Origin: Rhodococcus sp. HNM0563
GTDB lineage: Bacteria > Actinomycetota > Actinomycetes > Mycobacteriales > Mycobacteriaceae
Direction: 5' to 3'
NCBI RefSeq assembly: GCF_012726195.1
Contig: NZ_JAASAF010000006.1
Coordinates: 310,001-374,000 of the forward strand
Length of the DNA stretch: 64,000 nucleotides
Under the pieces are notes generated by a model. That model did no database searches. It was not told the origin of the DNA and saw nothing but the letters and a program-made list of their open reading frames with translations. A program made the translations under genes and the position numbers. Below, piece by piece: positions 51,847-61,112 of this stretch. Numbering within the stretch: position 1 is the first letter of the stretch; the number at the start of each line of letters is the position of its first letter.

Positions 51847-51901
51847 CAGGGTTCATTTCGATGACGCATCCCGGCAAGCGGCGGTGCGTAATCTGTAAGC
51901 C

Positions 51902-52816
51902 GTGCCCCGTATCGCGTATTTCGGACCGACCGGAACCTTCACCGAAATGGCCCTCGCCCGTTTCGAGGACTTCGGCGTCTTCGACGAGCCCGTCGAGCGT
52001 GTACCCGCGGCCAGCCCTCCGGCCACACTGCAGTTGCTGCGCGACGGCGAGGTCGATGCTGCGGTAGTTCCCATCGAGAGTTCCGTCGAGGGGTCGGTAC
52101 CGCCGACGATGGACGCGCTCTCGATCGGGCCCCGCTTGCAGATCGTGGCGGAAACCGAGCTCGACATCGCCTTCACGGTCGTGGCGCGCGCCGGGACGAC
52201 CCTCGACACGATCGAGACCATCGGCGCGTACCCCGTGGCGGCGGCCCAGGTTCGGCAGTGGGTCAGCGACACGTTGCCGAACGCCACGATCGTGGCCGCA
52301 TCCTCCAACGCGGGCGCGGCCGAGGATGTGGCGGCGGGCAAGGTCGACGCGGGAGTATCGACGGCGCTCGCCGGTCAGCGACTGGGTCTCGAGGTCGTCG
52401 CCGACGGTGTTGCGGATTTCGCAGGAGCCCGAACGCGGTTCGTACTCGTCACCCGTCCGGCGCCGGTCCCGAAGCGCACCGGCCGCGACCGCACGTCGGT
52501 GATCCTGCAACTTCCCCATGAGCCGGGGTCGCTGGTCCGTGCGATGACGGAATTCGCGACGCGCGGCATCGACCTGACCCGTATCGAGTCGCGGCCGACG
52601 CGAAAGGAATACGGCACCTACTTCTTCCACTTGGACTGTGTGGGGCACATCGACGACGCACTCGTCGCAGAAGCGCTCAAGGCACTCCACCGTTTCGCCC
52701 AGGTGCGGTTCCTCGGTTCATGGGCGGCGGTGTCCGAGCCGGGTGTCGCACCGGTGTCGGACGAGGAGGATGCACAGTGGCTGGAACGATTGCGGCGCGG
52801 AGAGGAAATCAGTTGA
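51902..52816 (+). CDS. pheA: Prephenate dehydratase
   Basis: 304 residues from GTG. Catalytic domain opens IAYFGPTGTFTEMAL and ends with the catalytic TRF motif (GARTRFVLV). The C-terminal ACT domain contains ESRPTRKEYG, the phenylalanine-binding motif. It converts prephenate to phenylpyruvate and is inhibited by Phe. The stop overlaps the phosphoglycerate-mutase start as TTGA, as in the Rv3838c-Rv3837c pair of M. tuberculosis. Confidence 0.95.
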   Translation: MPRIAYFGPTGTFTEMALARFEDFGVFDEPVERVPAASPPATLQLLRDGEVDAAVVPIESSVEGSVPPTMDALSIGPRLQIVAETELDIAFTVVARAGTTLDTIETIGAYPVAAAQVRQWVSDTLPNATIVAASSNAGAAEDVAAGKVDAGVSTALAGQRLGLEVVADGVADFAGARTRFVLVTRPAPVPKRTGRDRTSVILQLPHEPGSLVRAMTEFATRGIDLTRIESRPTRKEYGTYFFHLDCVGHIDDALVAEALKALHRFAQVRFLGSWAAVSEPGVAPVSDEEDAQWLERLRRGEEIS

Positions 52817-53475
52817 ACGGGAAATTGATCCTGGCCCGGCACGGCCAGACGGTGGCGAACGTCGAGAAGCGCCTCGACACGAAACTCCCCGGGGCGGAGT
52901 TGACCGAGCTCGGAATCACGCAGGCGAAGACGCTCGGCAAGAACCTCGTCGAACGCGCGCCGACGCTGCTCGTGTCGTCCCAGGCCATTCGCGCAAAGCA
53001 GACAGCCCTGCATGCGCAGGATCCGGTGGGTCTTCGAGCGTCTGCGCGGGACGGACTGCACGAGGTGCAGGTCGGCGAACTCGAGGACCGCAACGACGAA
53101 GAGTCGCATGCGATGTTCGTGAAGGTCTACCAGTCGTGGCACGACGGCGACCTACGTGCCCGGGTCCCCGGCGGCGAGAGTGCATTCGACGTCCTCGACC
53201 GATTCGTGCCGGTGCTCGACGAGCTGCGCGCAGACTACCTGGAGGCAGGATCGGGCGACATCGTGGTGGTCAGCCACGGCGCTGCCATCCGCCTCGTCGC
53301 GTCGTACCTCGGGAAGGTGCCCGGCGGTTTCGCAAGCGGAAACCACCTGGCCAACACCGACACCGTCGAACTGGAGCCGGTGCCCGGTGGCGGATGGGAG
53401 TGCGTGCGGTGGGCATCGGTCCACGCGCCGTTCCACGACACTGCCCGCGCCGGAGCCGACGACCCTATGGGCTGA
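52813..53475 (+). CDS. Histidine phosphatase (phosphoglycerate mutase family)
   Basis: 220 residues from TTG at 52813, overlapping the pheA stop by 4 nt. RHGQT with the phospho-accepting His is at about 8-12, and the second His is in VVSHGAAIR. It removes phosphate from an unknown substrate; a true glycolytic mutase is unlikely because of length and context. Corresponds by position to Rv3837c. Confidence 0.9.
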   Translation: MNGKLILARHGQTVANVEKRLDTKLPGAELTELGITQAKTLGKNLVERAPTLLVSSQAIRAKQTALHAQDPVGLRASARDGLHEVQVGELEDRNDEESHAMFVKVYQSWHDGDLRARVPGGESAFDVLDRFVPVLDELRADYLEAGSGDIVVVSHGAAIRLVASYLGKVPGGFASGNHLANTDTVELEPVPGGGWECVRWASVHAPFHDTARAGADDPMG

Positions 53476-53486
53476 CGGGGGCATGC

Positions 53487-54080
53487 TCATTCGTCTCGGA
53501 GTGAGGCCTGATAGCCGGTCGTGAGCCAGAAGACCGTGCGATCGATCGTGGGCACGATCTCGGTGATGTCGACGTATCCCGCGTTGCAACGCCCCACGAG
53601 GCCGTAGACGACGCTGGAGAGGATCGATTCGAGCTCCGCGACGAACTCGGGATCCACGTCCGACAGCACTGCCATGCCGATGGGTACGACGGGGTCGAAG
53701 CCGCGCACGGCGAGGCTCTCGCCGCCCGGCGCGGCCCGGACGCGAAAATATGCGAAGAGCATCTCGGGATGCTGTTCCCACGGCTCGAAGATTGCGCGGA
53801 TCACTCGCATCATCGCCGGGTGTAGTGGTTCGCCGGGGTCGCGGCTCTGTGTGGCCAGCTCGGTGTAGTTCGACTTCATCCAGTGTTCGATCGCGGCAAG
53901 GATCAGTTCTTCGCGCGTGGCATACCGCTTGTAGATGGTGGTCAACGAGATCCGTGCCCGCCGTGCCACCTCGCGCAGTTGCACCGCGTCGTAGCCGTCG
54001 TTCTCGAGAAGCTCGACGACCGTGGTGAGCAGCCGTTCTCCGGTCCGGTCCGGTTCGCCGGTGATGTCTGCGTTCTCCAT
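53487..54080 (-). CDS. TetR family regulator (divergent from P450)
   Basis: 197 residues. HTH at about 20-65 (VQLREVARRARISLTTIYKRYATREELI), then a ligand-binding domain. It resembles regulators beside sterol/terpenoid catabolic genes. The palindrome AGTAACGTTGTTACT lies 50 nt upstream, between the two divergent genes, so autoregulation plus control of the P450 is likely. Confidence 0.9.
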   Translation of the reverse strand: MENADITGEPDRTGERLLTTVVELLENDGYDAVQLREVARRARISLTTIYKRYATREELILAAIEHWMKSNYTELATQSRDPGEPLHPAMMRVIRAIFEPWEQHPEMLFAYFRVRAAPGGESLAVRGFDPVVPIGMAVLSDVDPEFVAELESILSSVVYGLVGRCNAGYVDITEIVPTIDRTVFWLTTGYQASLRDE

Positions 54081-54129
54081 GTTTGTGAATTTCCTTGCCC
54101 TATGGGGATAACGGGGTTATCGTCTCGCT

Positions 54130-54144
54130 AGTAACGTTGTTACT
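54130..54144. promoter_or_regulatory. Palindromic TetR operator
   Basis: AGTAACGTTGTTACT has arms AGTAAC/GTTACT around GTT. It is in the 152-nt divergent region between tetR (start 54080) and the P450 gene (start 54233). Confidence 0.7.
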
Positions 54145-54232
54145 CAGCCTACCTCCGGCGCGACGTGCACGCGTCTGTCACGCCACCCGGATCTGCACAC
54201 GTCGCCTCGTTCACCGAAAGGCCAGTGATCCG

Positions 54233-55516
54233 ATGACCGATCTCGCCTCGGCCGACTACTTCTCCGATGGAGAACTCGCGCAGAATCCGTTCGAATACTT
54301 CGACCATCTCCGAAGCATGAATCCTGTATTTCGCGAACCGAACTACGGGGTAGTGGTTGTCACCGGCTATCAGGAGGTGGTCGAAGGATTCAAGAACTCC
54401 GACGCTCTCTCTGCAGTCAATGCGATCGGTGGACCGTTCCCTCCGTTGCCGTTCGAACCCGAAGGCGACGACATCACCGACCAGATCGAGGCGCATCGTC
54501 ACCTGTTTCCGATCTCTGAACACATGGTGGTGATGGACCCACCCGATCACACACGGGCGCGATCCCTGCTGGGCCGACTCCTCACACCGAAACGCCTCGT
54601 CGAGAACGAGGAGTATCTTTGGACGCTGGCGGATCAGCAGTTCGACGAGTTCATCGACAACGGGAGCTGCGAGTTCCTCGGCGAGTACGCCAAACCGTTT
54701 GCAACGCTGGCGATCACGGACCTGCTCGGTGTCCCTGAAGGTGACCGCGAAGACTTCCGTCGCGCGCTGGGCGCCGGAGAACGTCCCGGAACCCGCGTCG
54801 GATCGCTCGATCACGAGCCGGTGGGTATCAACCCGCTGGAGTATCTCGACGAGAGATTCACCGGCTATCTTGCCGACCGGCGTCGTGAGCCCCGCGGCGA
54901 CATTCTCAGCGGTCTTGCTACGGCAACGTATCCGGACGGATCAACACCGGAGCTCATCGAGGTGGTACGACCCGCCACCTTCCTGTTCGCTGCCGGCCAG
55001 GAAACGGTGACGAAGCTCCTCAGCTCGGCGCTGCGGGTGCTGTGCGAACGGCCGGAGTACCAGCAGATGCTTCGCGAGGATCGCAGTCTGATCAAGCCGT
55101 TCATGGAGGAGTCGCTCCGATTCGACAGCCCGACCAAGATCGACTTCCGTCTCGTGCGTAAGACCACGACGATCGGTGACGTCGACGTCCCGGCGGGGAC
55201 GATCGTCATGCTGAGTCTGGCAGGTGCCAACCGTGATCCGCGAAAGTTCGAAAACCCCAATGAATTTCGACTCGATCGTAAAAACTCACATGAGCACATC
55301 GCGTTCGGGCGTGGACTGCACACGTGCGCGGGTGCACCGCTCGCCCGAATGGAGGGCCGGGTCACTCTGGACCGGCTTCTCGACAGGATGAGCGACATCA
55401 GGATCAGCGAGGGGCGACATGGATCGACGGACGAACGGACATTCGTCTACGAGCCCACTTTCCTCCTGCGGGGTCTCGTCGACCTGCACATCGAATTCGA
55501 GAAGGCCCTGAAATAG
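54233..55516 (+). CDS. Cytochrome P450
   Basis: 427 residues from ATG 54233. Haem Cys365 in FGRGLHTCAG, EESLRF (ExxR) and the oxygen-activating AGQET in the I helix. Soluble bacterial class I P450 needing ferredoxin and reductase, neither of which is encoded nearby. The following SDR, 73 nt downstream on the same strand, could oxidise an alcohol made by this enzyme. The open frame extends upstream of the ATG without P450 sequence. Substrate unknown. Confidence 0.93.
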   Translation: MTDLASADYFSDGELAQNPFEYFDHLRSMNPVFREPNYGVVVVTGYQEVVEGFKNSDALSAVNAIGGPFPPLPFEPEGDDITDQIEAHRHLFPISEHMVVMDPPDHTRARSLLGRLLTPKRLVENEEYLWTLADQQFDEFIDNGSCEFLGEYAKPFATLAITDLLGVPEGDREDFRRALGAGERPGTRVGSLDHEPVGINPLEYLDERFTGYLADRRREPRGDILSGLATATYPDGSTPELIEVVRPATFLFAAGQETVTKLLSSALRVLCERPEYQQMLREDRSLIKPFMEESLRFDSPTKIDFRLVRKTTTIGDVDVPAGTIVMLSLAGANRDPRKFENPNEFRLDRKNSHEHIAFGRGLHTCAGAPLARMEGRVTLDRLLDRMSDIRISEGRHGSTDERTFVYEPTFLLRGLVDLHIEFEKALK

Positions 55517-55589
55517 CCCGAACGGACAGGGAAAGTTCGAAAAATACTGCATCGAGCGGTCGTTCGATGCACGACGCGAGAGGTGAATC

Positions 55590-56429
55590 ATGGCAGGCAG
55601 GGTTGAAGGCAAGGTCGCACTCATCACGGGTGCAGCGCGCGGTCAGGGGCGTAGTCACGCGGTGAGGCTCGCGCAGGAAGGCGCAGACATCATCGCACTC
55701 GACATCTGCGGTCCGGTCAGAGAGGATGCGCAGATCGCCCCGGCATCGCCGGAAGATATGGCCGAAACAGTCGAGCTGGTCAAGGGTTTCAACCGTCGCA
55801 TCGTGACGGTCGAAACCGACGTCCGCGACTTCGACGCGGTGAAGACCGCGGTGGACACCGGCGTCGAGCAACTGGGCCGACTCGACATCGTCGTTGCCAA
55901 CGCCGGAATCGGGACCGGTGGTGCACCGCTGCACGAGACCGACGAGTTCGACTGGCAGGAAATGCAGGACATCAATCTGTCGGGAGTGTGGAAGTCGGTG
56001 AAAGCCGGTGTGCCGCACATGATAGAAGGAGGCAGAGGTGGCTCGATCATCCTGACGAGTTCGGTCGGGGGATTGAAGGCCCACCCCAATATGGGGCCGT
56101 ATATTGCTGCGAAGCACGGCGTCGTCGGCTTGATGCGCTCGTTCGCGGTCGAGCTGGGACAGCACTTCATCCGGGTCAACACCGTTCATCCCACGAACGT
56201 GAACACACCGATGTTCATGAACGAGGGTGCGATGAAGATGTTCCGTCCCGATCTCGAGAACCCGGGCCCGGAGGACATGAAGGTGGTGGCCCAGCTGATG
56301 CACGTGCTTCCGATCGGCTGGGTGGAACCCGAGGACATCAGCAATGCCGTGCTGTTCTTGGCATCCGACGAATCGCGTTACGTCACAGGACTCACCTTGT
56401 CGGTCGATGCGGGAAGTGCGCTCAAGTAA
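55590..56429 (+). CDS. Mycofactocin-coupled SDR oxidoreductase
   Basis: 279 residues. Classical SDR with GAARGQGRSHAVRLA cofactor site, NAGIG and catalytic YIAAKHG. The insertion after the second strand (EDAQIAPASPEDMAETVELV) and the RGQGRSHA form mark the mycofactocin-dependent SDR group, whose NAD is non-exchangeable and is recycled by the peptide-derived cofactor mycofactocin. Likely substrate: an alcohol produced by the upstream P450 (inference). A good Shine-Dalgarno (GAGAGG) precedes the ATG. Confidence 0.92.
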   Translation: MAGRVEGKVALITGAARGQGRSHAVRLAQEGADIIALDICGPVREDAQIAPASPEDMAETVELVKGFNRRIVTVETDVRDFDAVKTAVDTGVEQLGRLDIVVANAGIGTGGAPLHETDEFDWQEMQDINLSGVWKSVKAGVPHMIEGGRGGSIILTSSVGGLKAHPNMGPYIAAKHGVVGLMRSFAVELGQHFIRVNTVHPTNVNTPMFMNEGAMKMFRPDLENPGPEDMKVVAQLMHVLPIGWVEPEDISNAVLFLASDESRYVTGLTLSVDAGSALK

Positions 56430-56529
56430 TCCTGCGGACAGTGGTCGAACTTTATCTCGGAATTCTCACGCGGCAGAGGATCTCGCTGTGAAGTAGCGCG
56501 AACCAGCCGTACGCCGCGCCGGTCCACCC

Positions 56530-57195
56530 TCATTCCATCACTTCGGCGAAGAGTGCTCGCGCAGCTGCCGTCGCGGCGGCCTCGTCGCCCGCGATCACAG
56601 CGGTCACCAGGGCCGTGTGCTCGTAGTGGAATCCTTGTCCGGTCGTGTGGATGTGTCGGTCGACGGTCTGCCGGATCGACGGCAGCAGTGAGTCGTAGAA
56701 CTCGAGGTACACGGCGTTGTGGCTGGCTTCGACGATGGCCCGGTGGAGTGCGATGTCCGCTTCGACCGCTGCATCGGTATCGGAGTCGGCGAAGCGGTTG
56801 TTGCGTTCGTCCAGGAGCGTCTCGAGGCGCGCAACGTCGTCGGAGGTACGTCGGCGCGCTGCGAGGACAGCCGCGGTCACGTCGAGTGTCTGTCGCAGTT
56901 CCTGTACGTCGCGCTCGTGTGCGGTCGCGAAGTACTTGCCGAGGGTGCCGCCGATGTCGGAGGTCGCGACGACGTAGGTTCCCGAACCTTGACGGCGTTC
57001 GAGGAGGCCCGTGTGCACGAGGGCCTGCACGGCTTCGCGGACCGTGTTGCGACTCGTTCCGGTGAGTGCTGTCAGCTCCGGCTCGGTGGGAATGCGATCT
57101 CCGACGGCCCAGCGTCCCGCGCAGATCTCTGCGCGGAGTTGCTCGGTGACCTGCGAGATCAGGCTCGTGCGCCGAACGGGTTGCCCTAGAGTCAT
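56530..57195 (-). CDS. FadR/GntR family regulator
   Basis: 221 residues. Winged helix at about 10-75 (IPTEPELTALTGTSRNTVREAVQALV), FCD-type helical domain after about 95. Divergent from the MFS gene with only 11 nt between the start codons, so the two promoters must lie over the start regions. CATCCTATGATTTATG (57197-57212 area) could hold the operator. Possible repressor of the transporter. Confidence 0.9.
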   Translation of the reverse strand: MTLGQPVRRTSLISQVTEQLRAEICAGRWAVGDRIPTEPELTALTGTSRNTVREAVQALVHTGLLERRQGSGTYVVATSDIGGTLGKYFATAHERDVQELRQTLDVTAAVLAARRRTSDDVARLETLLDERNNRFADSDTDAAVEADIALHRAIVEASHNAVYLEFYDSLLPSIRQTVDRHIHTTGQGFHYEHTALVTAVIAGDEAAATAAARALFAEVME

Positions 57196-57206
57196 CCTGT
57201 CATCCT

Positions 57207-58424
57207 ATGATTTATGGCGTGAATGTTCTACGCGGCCGCCTCCTTGTCTTCTGTGCGATCGCGATGTCCGCACTCGTGCTCCGACTTGCCGTCACCTCCT
57301 TCAGTCCGCTCGCGTCGCAGATTCGGGAGGAGATCGGCTTCTCGTCGACCGTCGTGGGTGTATTCGGCATGGTGCCGACCGCCATGTTCGCGCTCTTCGG
57401 GATCTGTACCCCCGTCCTGGCCCGACGGTGGGGTCTCGAACAGACAGCGCTGATCGCGATGCTCATGGCCGGCATCGGCATGGCGACCCGGGCGTTCATG
57501 GACGAAACCTGGTCGCTGCTCGCTCTCTCGGCACTGGCCCTCGGTGGGATGGGCATCGGCAACGTCGTCATCCCACCGCTCGTGAAACGGTACTTCTCCG
57601 ACCGTCTGGCATTCGTGAGTTCGGTGTACATCGTCGGAGTCCAGATCGGCACCATTGCACCGGCTTTCGTTGCGGTGCCGCTCGCGGATGCGTTCGGGTG
57701 GCGTGTGTCGATCGGAATCTGGGCGGTCGCCGGTTTCGCCGCGGCGCTGCCGTGGATCGTAATTCTGGCTCGCCGACGCGGGGCCGCCGCGGAGGAACAC
57801 CACGGAACTGCACCGCAGGCACAGGGCAAGGTCTGGCGTTCGCCGGTGGGATGGGGCATGGCCGGGATGTTCGGCATGACCTCGCTGGTCACCTACTCGA
57901 TGTTCACGTGGATCCCGGACATCCTCACCGACGCGGGCGCCACTCCCGCGTTCGGCGGCGCGATGGTGGGTCTTTTCTCGTTCATGGGCTTGGTGTCCGC
58001 TTTCGGCGCCCCGTCGCTGTGCGCGCGGATGCGGAACCCGTTCCCCGTGGTGCTTGCGTCCGCGTCGTGCTTCTTCATTGCGTTTCTCGGGCTGTGGCTG
58101 GCCCCGATGAGCGTGCCGATTCTGTGGATCGTGTTGCTCGGCCTGGGGCCCAGCACCTTCCCCATGGCGTTGACCTTGATCAACCTGCGGACCCGCAGCC
58201 ACATCGGATCTTCCGTCCTGTCGGGATTCACACAGGGCGTGGGCTATGCCGTCGCGTGCCTCGGCCCGTTCCTGTTCGGGGTGCTCCACGACGCCACATC
58301 GGGATGGGGTGCGTCCTTCGCCCTGCTCGGCGTGGCCGTCGTGGTGCTGGTGACCGGGGGCTACCAGGCCTGCAAGCCGCGTGCGCTCGAAGACACCTGG
58401 CATCCGGTGGAGTCACGTGTGTGA
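57207..58424 (+). CDS. MFS transporter, CynX/NimT-like
   Basis: 405 residues, 12 membrane segments. Sequence resembles the cyanate/2-nitroimidazole transporter group (RLAVTSFSPLASQIREEIGFS and GLGPSTFPMALTLINLRTRS). Substrates of this group are small anions or drugs. GTG 57219 is a possible later start that would leave more room for the promoter. Likely controlled by the divergent GntR regulator. Confidence 0.88.
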   Translation: MIYGVNVLRGRLLVFCAIAMSALVLRLAVTSFSPLASQIREEIGFSSTVVGVFGMVPTAMFALFGICTPVLARRWGLEQTALIAMLMAGIGMATRAFMDETWSLLALSALALGGMGIGNVVIPPLVKRYFSDRLAFVSSVYIVGVQIGTIAPAFVAVPLADAFGWRVSIGIWAVAGFAAALPWIVILARRRGAAAEEHHGTAPQAQGKVWRSPVGWGMAGMFGMTSLVTYSMFTWIPDILTDAGATPAFGGAMVGLFSFMGLVSAFGAPSLCARMRNPFPVVLASASCFFIAFLGLWLAPMSVPILWIVLLGLGPSTFPMALTLINLRTRSHIGSSVLSGFTQGVGYAVACLGPFLFGVLHDATSGWGASFALLGVAVVVLVTGGYQACKPRALEDTWHPVESRV

Positions 58425-58504
58425 CGCGGGGATGCCGCGTGAGGCCACTGACGGCTGTGCATGTTCGCATGTCGGCACAGGTATCCTCGAGCCGTCCGGG
58501 TATA

Positions 58505-58517
58505 TAGCGATCGATAG
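58505..58517. promoter_or_regulatory. TetR operator before the regulator gene
   Basis: TAGCGATCGATAG lies 6 nt before the TetR ATG. The same core with longer symmetry recurs at 61113-61127. Confidence 0.65.
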
Positions 58518-58522
58518 GTTGG

Positions 58523-59173
58523 ATGCGTTTCATGGGGAGTTCGACCGACGACACAGTTACCGCGGAAGAGACGGTCGCGCCCGACTGGCGCACCCTCGAG
58601 CCGATGGAGCTCACCCCGATCCTGTCGGCGAGCCTCGATGCGTTCTACGAAACCGGCTTCCACGGCACGTCGGTGCGTGAGATCGCGCGACGCGTCGGCG
58701 TCACGGTGCCCGCGTTGTACTACCACCACGAGAACAAAGAGGGCCTGCTCATCGCGCTGCTCGAGCTGTCCACGAGCGACGTGCTCTCACGCTCGCACGC
58801 GGCCGACGCCGAGGGCGGCACCGACCCGGTTCAGCGTCTGTCGAACGTCATCGAAGCCATCGTGCTGCGCATGACGATGCGCGCGCGGCTCGCGGCGATC
58901 GAAGGTGAGGTCCGCTACCTGAGCCCCGACAACCGCCAGCGTTACCGCGCGGTCCGCAAGGGCATCGAGGAGATCGTGCGGCAGATCGTCGAAGACGGAA
59001 CCGAGTCGGGATCGTTCGACGTCGAGGACGCCGCCGAGACCACCCGCGCTCTGCTGGGAATGTGCCAGTCGATTCCCCGCTGGTACCACGCCGAGGGCAC
59101 GCTGAGCCCGCCGGAGGTCGCGAAGAAATACGTGAAGATCGCTCTCAAGATGGTCGGGGCCCCGCGCGCCTGA
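58523..59173 (+). CDS. TetR family regulator of the beta-oxidation cluster
   Basis: 216 residues; ATG 58532 is an alternative start. HTH about 30-75 (TSVREIARRVGVTVPALYYHHENKEGLL), then the ligand domain (TetR_C). The shared CGATCG palindrome before this gene and before the enoyl-CoA hydratase/thiolase operon suggests it represses itself and that operon. An acyl-CoA is the likely inducer by analogy with other TetR regulators of fatty acid catabolism. Confidence 0.9.
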   Translation: MRFMGSSTDDTVTAEETVAPDWRTLEPMELTPILSASLDAFYETGFHGTSVREIARRVGVTVPALYYHHENKEGLLIALLELSTSDVLSRSHAADAEGGTDPVQRLSNVIEAIVLRMTMRARLAAIEGEVRYLSPDNRQRYRAVRKGIEEIVRQIVEDGTESGSFDVEDAAETTRALLGMCQSIPRWYHAEGTLSPPEVAKKYVKIALKMVGAPRA

Positions 59174-59200
59174 CGAGGCCCCGACGATCCGTTCGTCCGA

Positions 59201-59995
59201 TCAGAGAGTGCGGAAGTTCGCCGGCCGCTTCTCCTGGAATGCGGTGACCCCCTCGGCGAACCCCGGTCCGGCCAGTAACGTCATCTGGCCCTCGAACTCG
59301 CGGCCGAAGGCGTTCTCGAGTTCGGTGAGCGTCGCATCGTTGATCGCGTGCTTGGTGGATGCCAGGGCGTCGGTAGGTCCGTCTGCGAGCCGTTTCGCGA
59401 GTTCGGCCACCTTGCTGTCGAATTCGTCGTCCGGGTAGGTATCGGCGATCAATCCGGCGGCGAGAGCGTCGGGGGCGGGGAGCCGTTCGGCGAGCAATGC
59501 CATCTTCATCGCGCGGGCGCGCCCGACCGACGCGGCGACCAGTGCGGTGGCGCCGCCGTCGGGCATCAGGCCGATCCTGGTGAACGCGAGGAGGAAGTAT
59601 GTCGACTCCTTGGCGACGGTCAGGTCGCACGAGAGTGCCAGCGACACACCGACACCCGCTGCTGCCCCGTTGACGGCGCCGATGACGGGGCGGGGGAACG
59701 CTCGGAGCAGGCCCGCCACCCGGTTGGCGGCGTCGATGGTGTCGGTGGTCGGCGGTGCCGAGAGGTCGCGGCCGGCGATGTCGGCGCCCGAGCAGAAAGC
59801 CCGGCCGGTACCGGTGAGGACAGCTGCGCGAACCGAGTCGTCGGTCGCGTACTTCTCGAAGGCGTCGCCGATCGTGTTGAGGGTCTCGGCCTTCACGGCG
59901 TTCATGCGCTCGGGGCGGTTGAGCGTCACGCGCAGGATGCCGTCGGTGACATCGACGGCGACCTCGGGCAGATCGGTGGACGGGTTGTCGGTCAT
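59201..59995 (-). CDS. Enoyl-CoA hydratase/isomerase family protein
   Basis: 264 residues, crotonase fold. CoA-binding and oxyanion segments: GTGRAFCSGADIAG and PVIGAVNGAAAGVGVSLAL. In the position of the first catalytic Glu the segment reads ALSCDLTVAKESTYFLLAFTRIGLMPDGGAT, with Asp/Gly rather than the usual E-x-x-x-x-G-x-x-P pattern, so hydratase activity is not certain. The gene follows the quinone oxidoreductase gene on the same strand with a 24-nt gap. Confidence 0.88.
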   Translation of the reverse strand: MTDNPSTDLPEVAVDVTDGILRVTLNRPERMNAVKAETLNTIGDAFEKYATDDSVRAAVLTGTGRAFCSGADIAGRDLSAPPTTDTIDAANRVAGLLRAFPRPVIGAVNGAAAGVGVSLALSCDLTVAKESTYFLLAFTRIGLMPDGGATALVAASVGRARAMKMALLAERLPAPDALAAGLIADTYPDDEFDSKVAELAKRLADGPTDALASTKHAINDATLTELENAFGREFEGQMTLLAGPGFAEGVTAFQEKRPANFRTL

Positions 59996-60019
59996 GGGGA
60001 AATCCTTCGGATATCGATA

Positions 60020-60991
60020 TCAGGGGTGGAGTGAGAGTGCGACTTTTCCTGTCGCCGAACGGTTCGCGAGTGAGTGCAGTGCGCCCGCTGCCTGGGTCAG
60101 GGGATAGACGGTGGGCTCGGGAACCTGCAACTCTCCGGAGCTCAGCAGGGGGCCGAGCGTCTTCCACTGCTGTGCAGGGTAGTCGGGCAGCTGGCGGATG
60201 TGTTCACCCCATCCGGCGCCGACCACCGAGATGTTCTTCAAGAGAAGGCGATTGACCTTCACCGTGGGAATCTCGCCGGCGGTGAAGCCGAGGACCACGG
60301 CGCGTCCGCCCGGAGCGAGGCTGCGAAGGCTGTCGGTGAACCGGTCGCCGCCCACGGGGTCGAGCACGATGTCGACACCGCGGCCGTCGGTGAGTTCGAG
60401 TGCCTTGTCCTTGAATCCGTCGACGGCGATGGTGTGGGTCGCCCGGTTCGCCCTTGCTACCGCCGCCTTCTCGTCGGTGCTGACCACCGCGATGGTTTCT
60501 AGGCCGAGTGCCGCGGCGACCTGGAGGGCGGCGACACCGAGGCCACCTGCGGCGCCGTGGACGAGCACGGTCTCGCCGGAGCGGTACCGTGCGCGTTCTT
60601 CGAGAGCGAAGTGGGCCGTCAGGTAGTTCAGGGGCATTCCGGCCGCCGCCGTGAGCGACACGTCGTCGGGAAGGGGGAACACGGAGCGGGGGTGGACGGC
60701 AACCGTCTGCTGCCACGACCCGGTGTTCACGAGGACCGCTACGCGCTGGCCGGCGCTGAACCCGCTGCCTTCGGGCGCGGAGCGGACGACTCCGGCGCCT
60801 TCGGATCCGAGGACGCAGGGGAGTGGGCGTACCACCTGGTAGCCCGCGCTGGTCTGGAGGAGATCGGGGAACGAGACACCGGCCGCGTGCAGGTCGACGA
60901 CGACGTCGTCGGGGCCGGGTGTGGGTTCCGGTATGTCGACGGTGTGCACACCGTCGGGTCCGGTGTTCTCGGTCAGATGTGCAGCATGCAT
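60020..60991 (-). CDS. Zinc-independent quinone oxidoreductase (MDR family)
   Basis: 323 residues from ATG 60991, with CGGGAGA upstream. Medium-chain dehydrogenase fold: GSEGAGVV in the N-terminal part, then the NADPH motif HGAAGGLGVAALQVA at about 145. No structural or catalytic Zn cysteines are seen, as in NADPH:quinone reductases and related enoyl reductases. Could reduce an enoyl-CoA or a quinone. Heads a two-gene operon with the enoyl-CoA hydratase; divergent from the second hydratase operon. Confidence 0.88.
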   Translation of the reverse strand: MHAAHLTENTGPDGVHTVDIPEPTPGPDDVVVDLHAAGVSFPDLLQTSAGYQVVRPLPCVLGSEGAGVVRSAPEGSGFSAGQRVAVLVNTGSWQQTVAVHPRSVFPLPDDVSLTAAAGMPLNYLTAHFALEERARYRSGETVLVHGAAGGLGVAALQVAAALGLETIAVVSTDEKAAVARANRATHTIAVDGFKDKALELTDGRGVDIVLDPVGGDRFTDSLRSLAPGGRAVVLGFTAGEIPTVKVNRLLLKNISVVGAGWGEHIRQLPDYPAQQWKTLGPLLSSGELQVPEPTVYPLTQAAGALHSLANRSATGKVALSLHP

Positions 60992-61112
60992 GGGTCTCCC
61001 GCCGTGGTCGCCGAGTCGATGTTCGCGCTCACGGCCAATCATTACCAGACGAAACTGATCGGGCGCTAGATAAAGCCGGCCCATTGCCCGAGCGCTCGTT
61101 CCGTGGTACTCC

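Noticed and set aside
60010-60021. GATATCGATATC, a perfect 12-bp palindrome between quinone oxidoreductase and hydratase genes
   Set aside because: It lies inside an apparent operon and differs from the TAGCGATCGATA operator core, so chance or a minor internal site is more likely.
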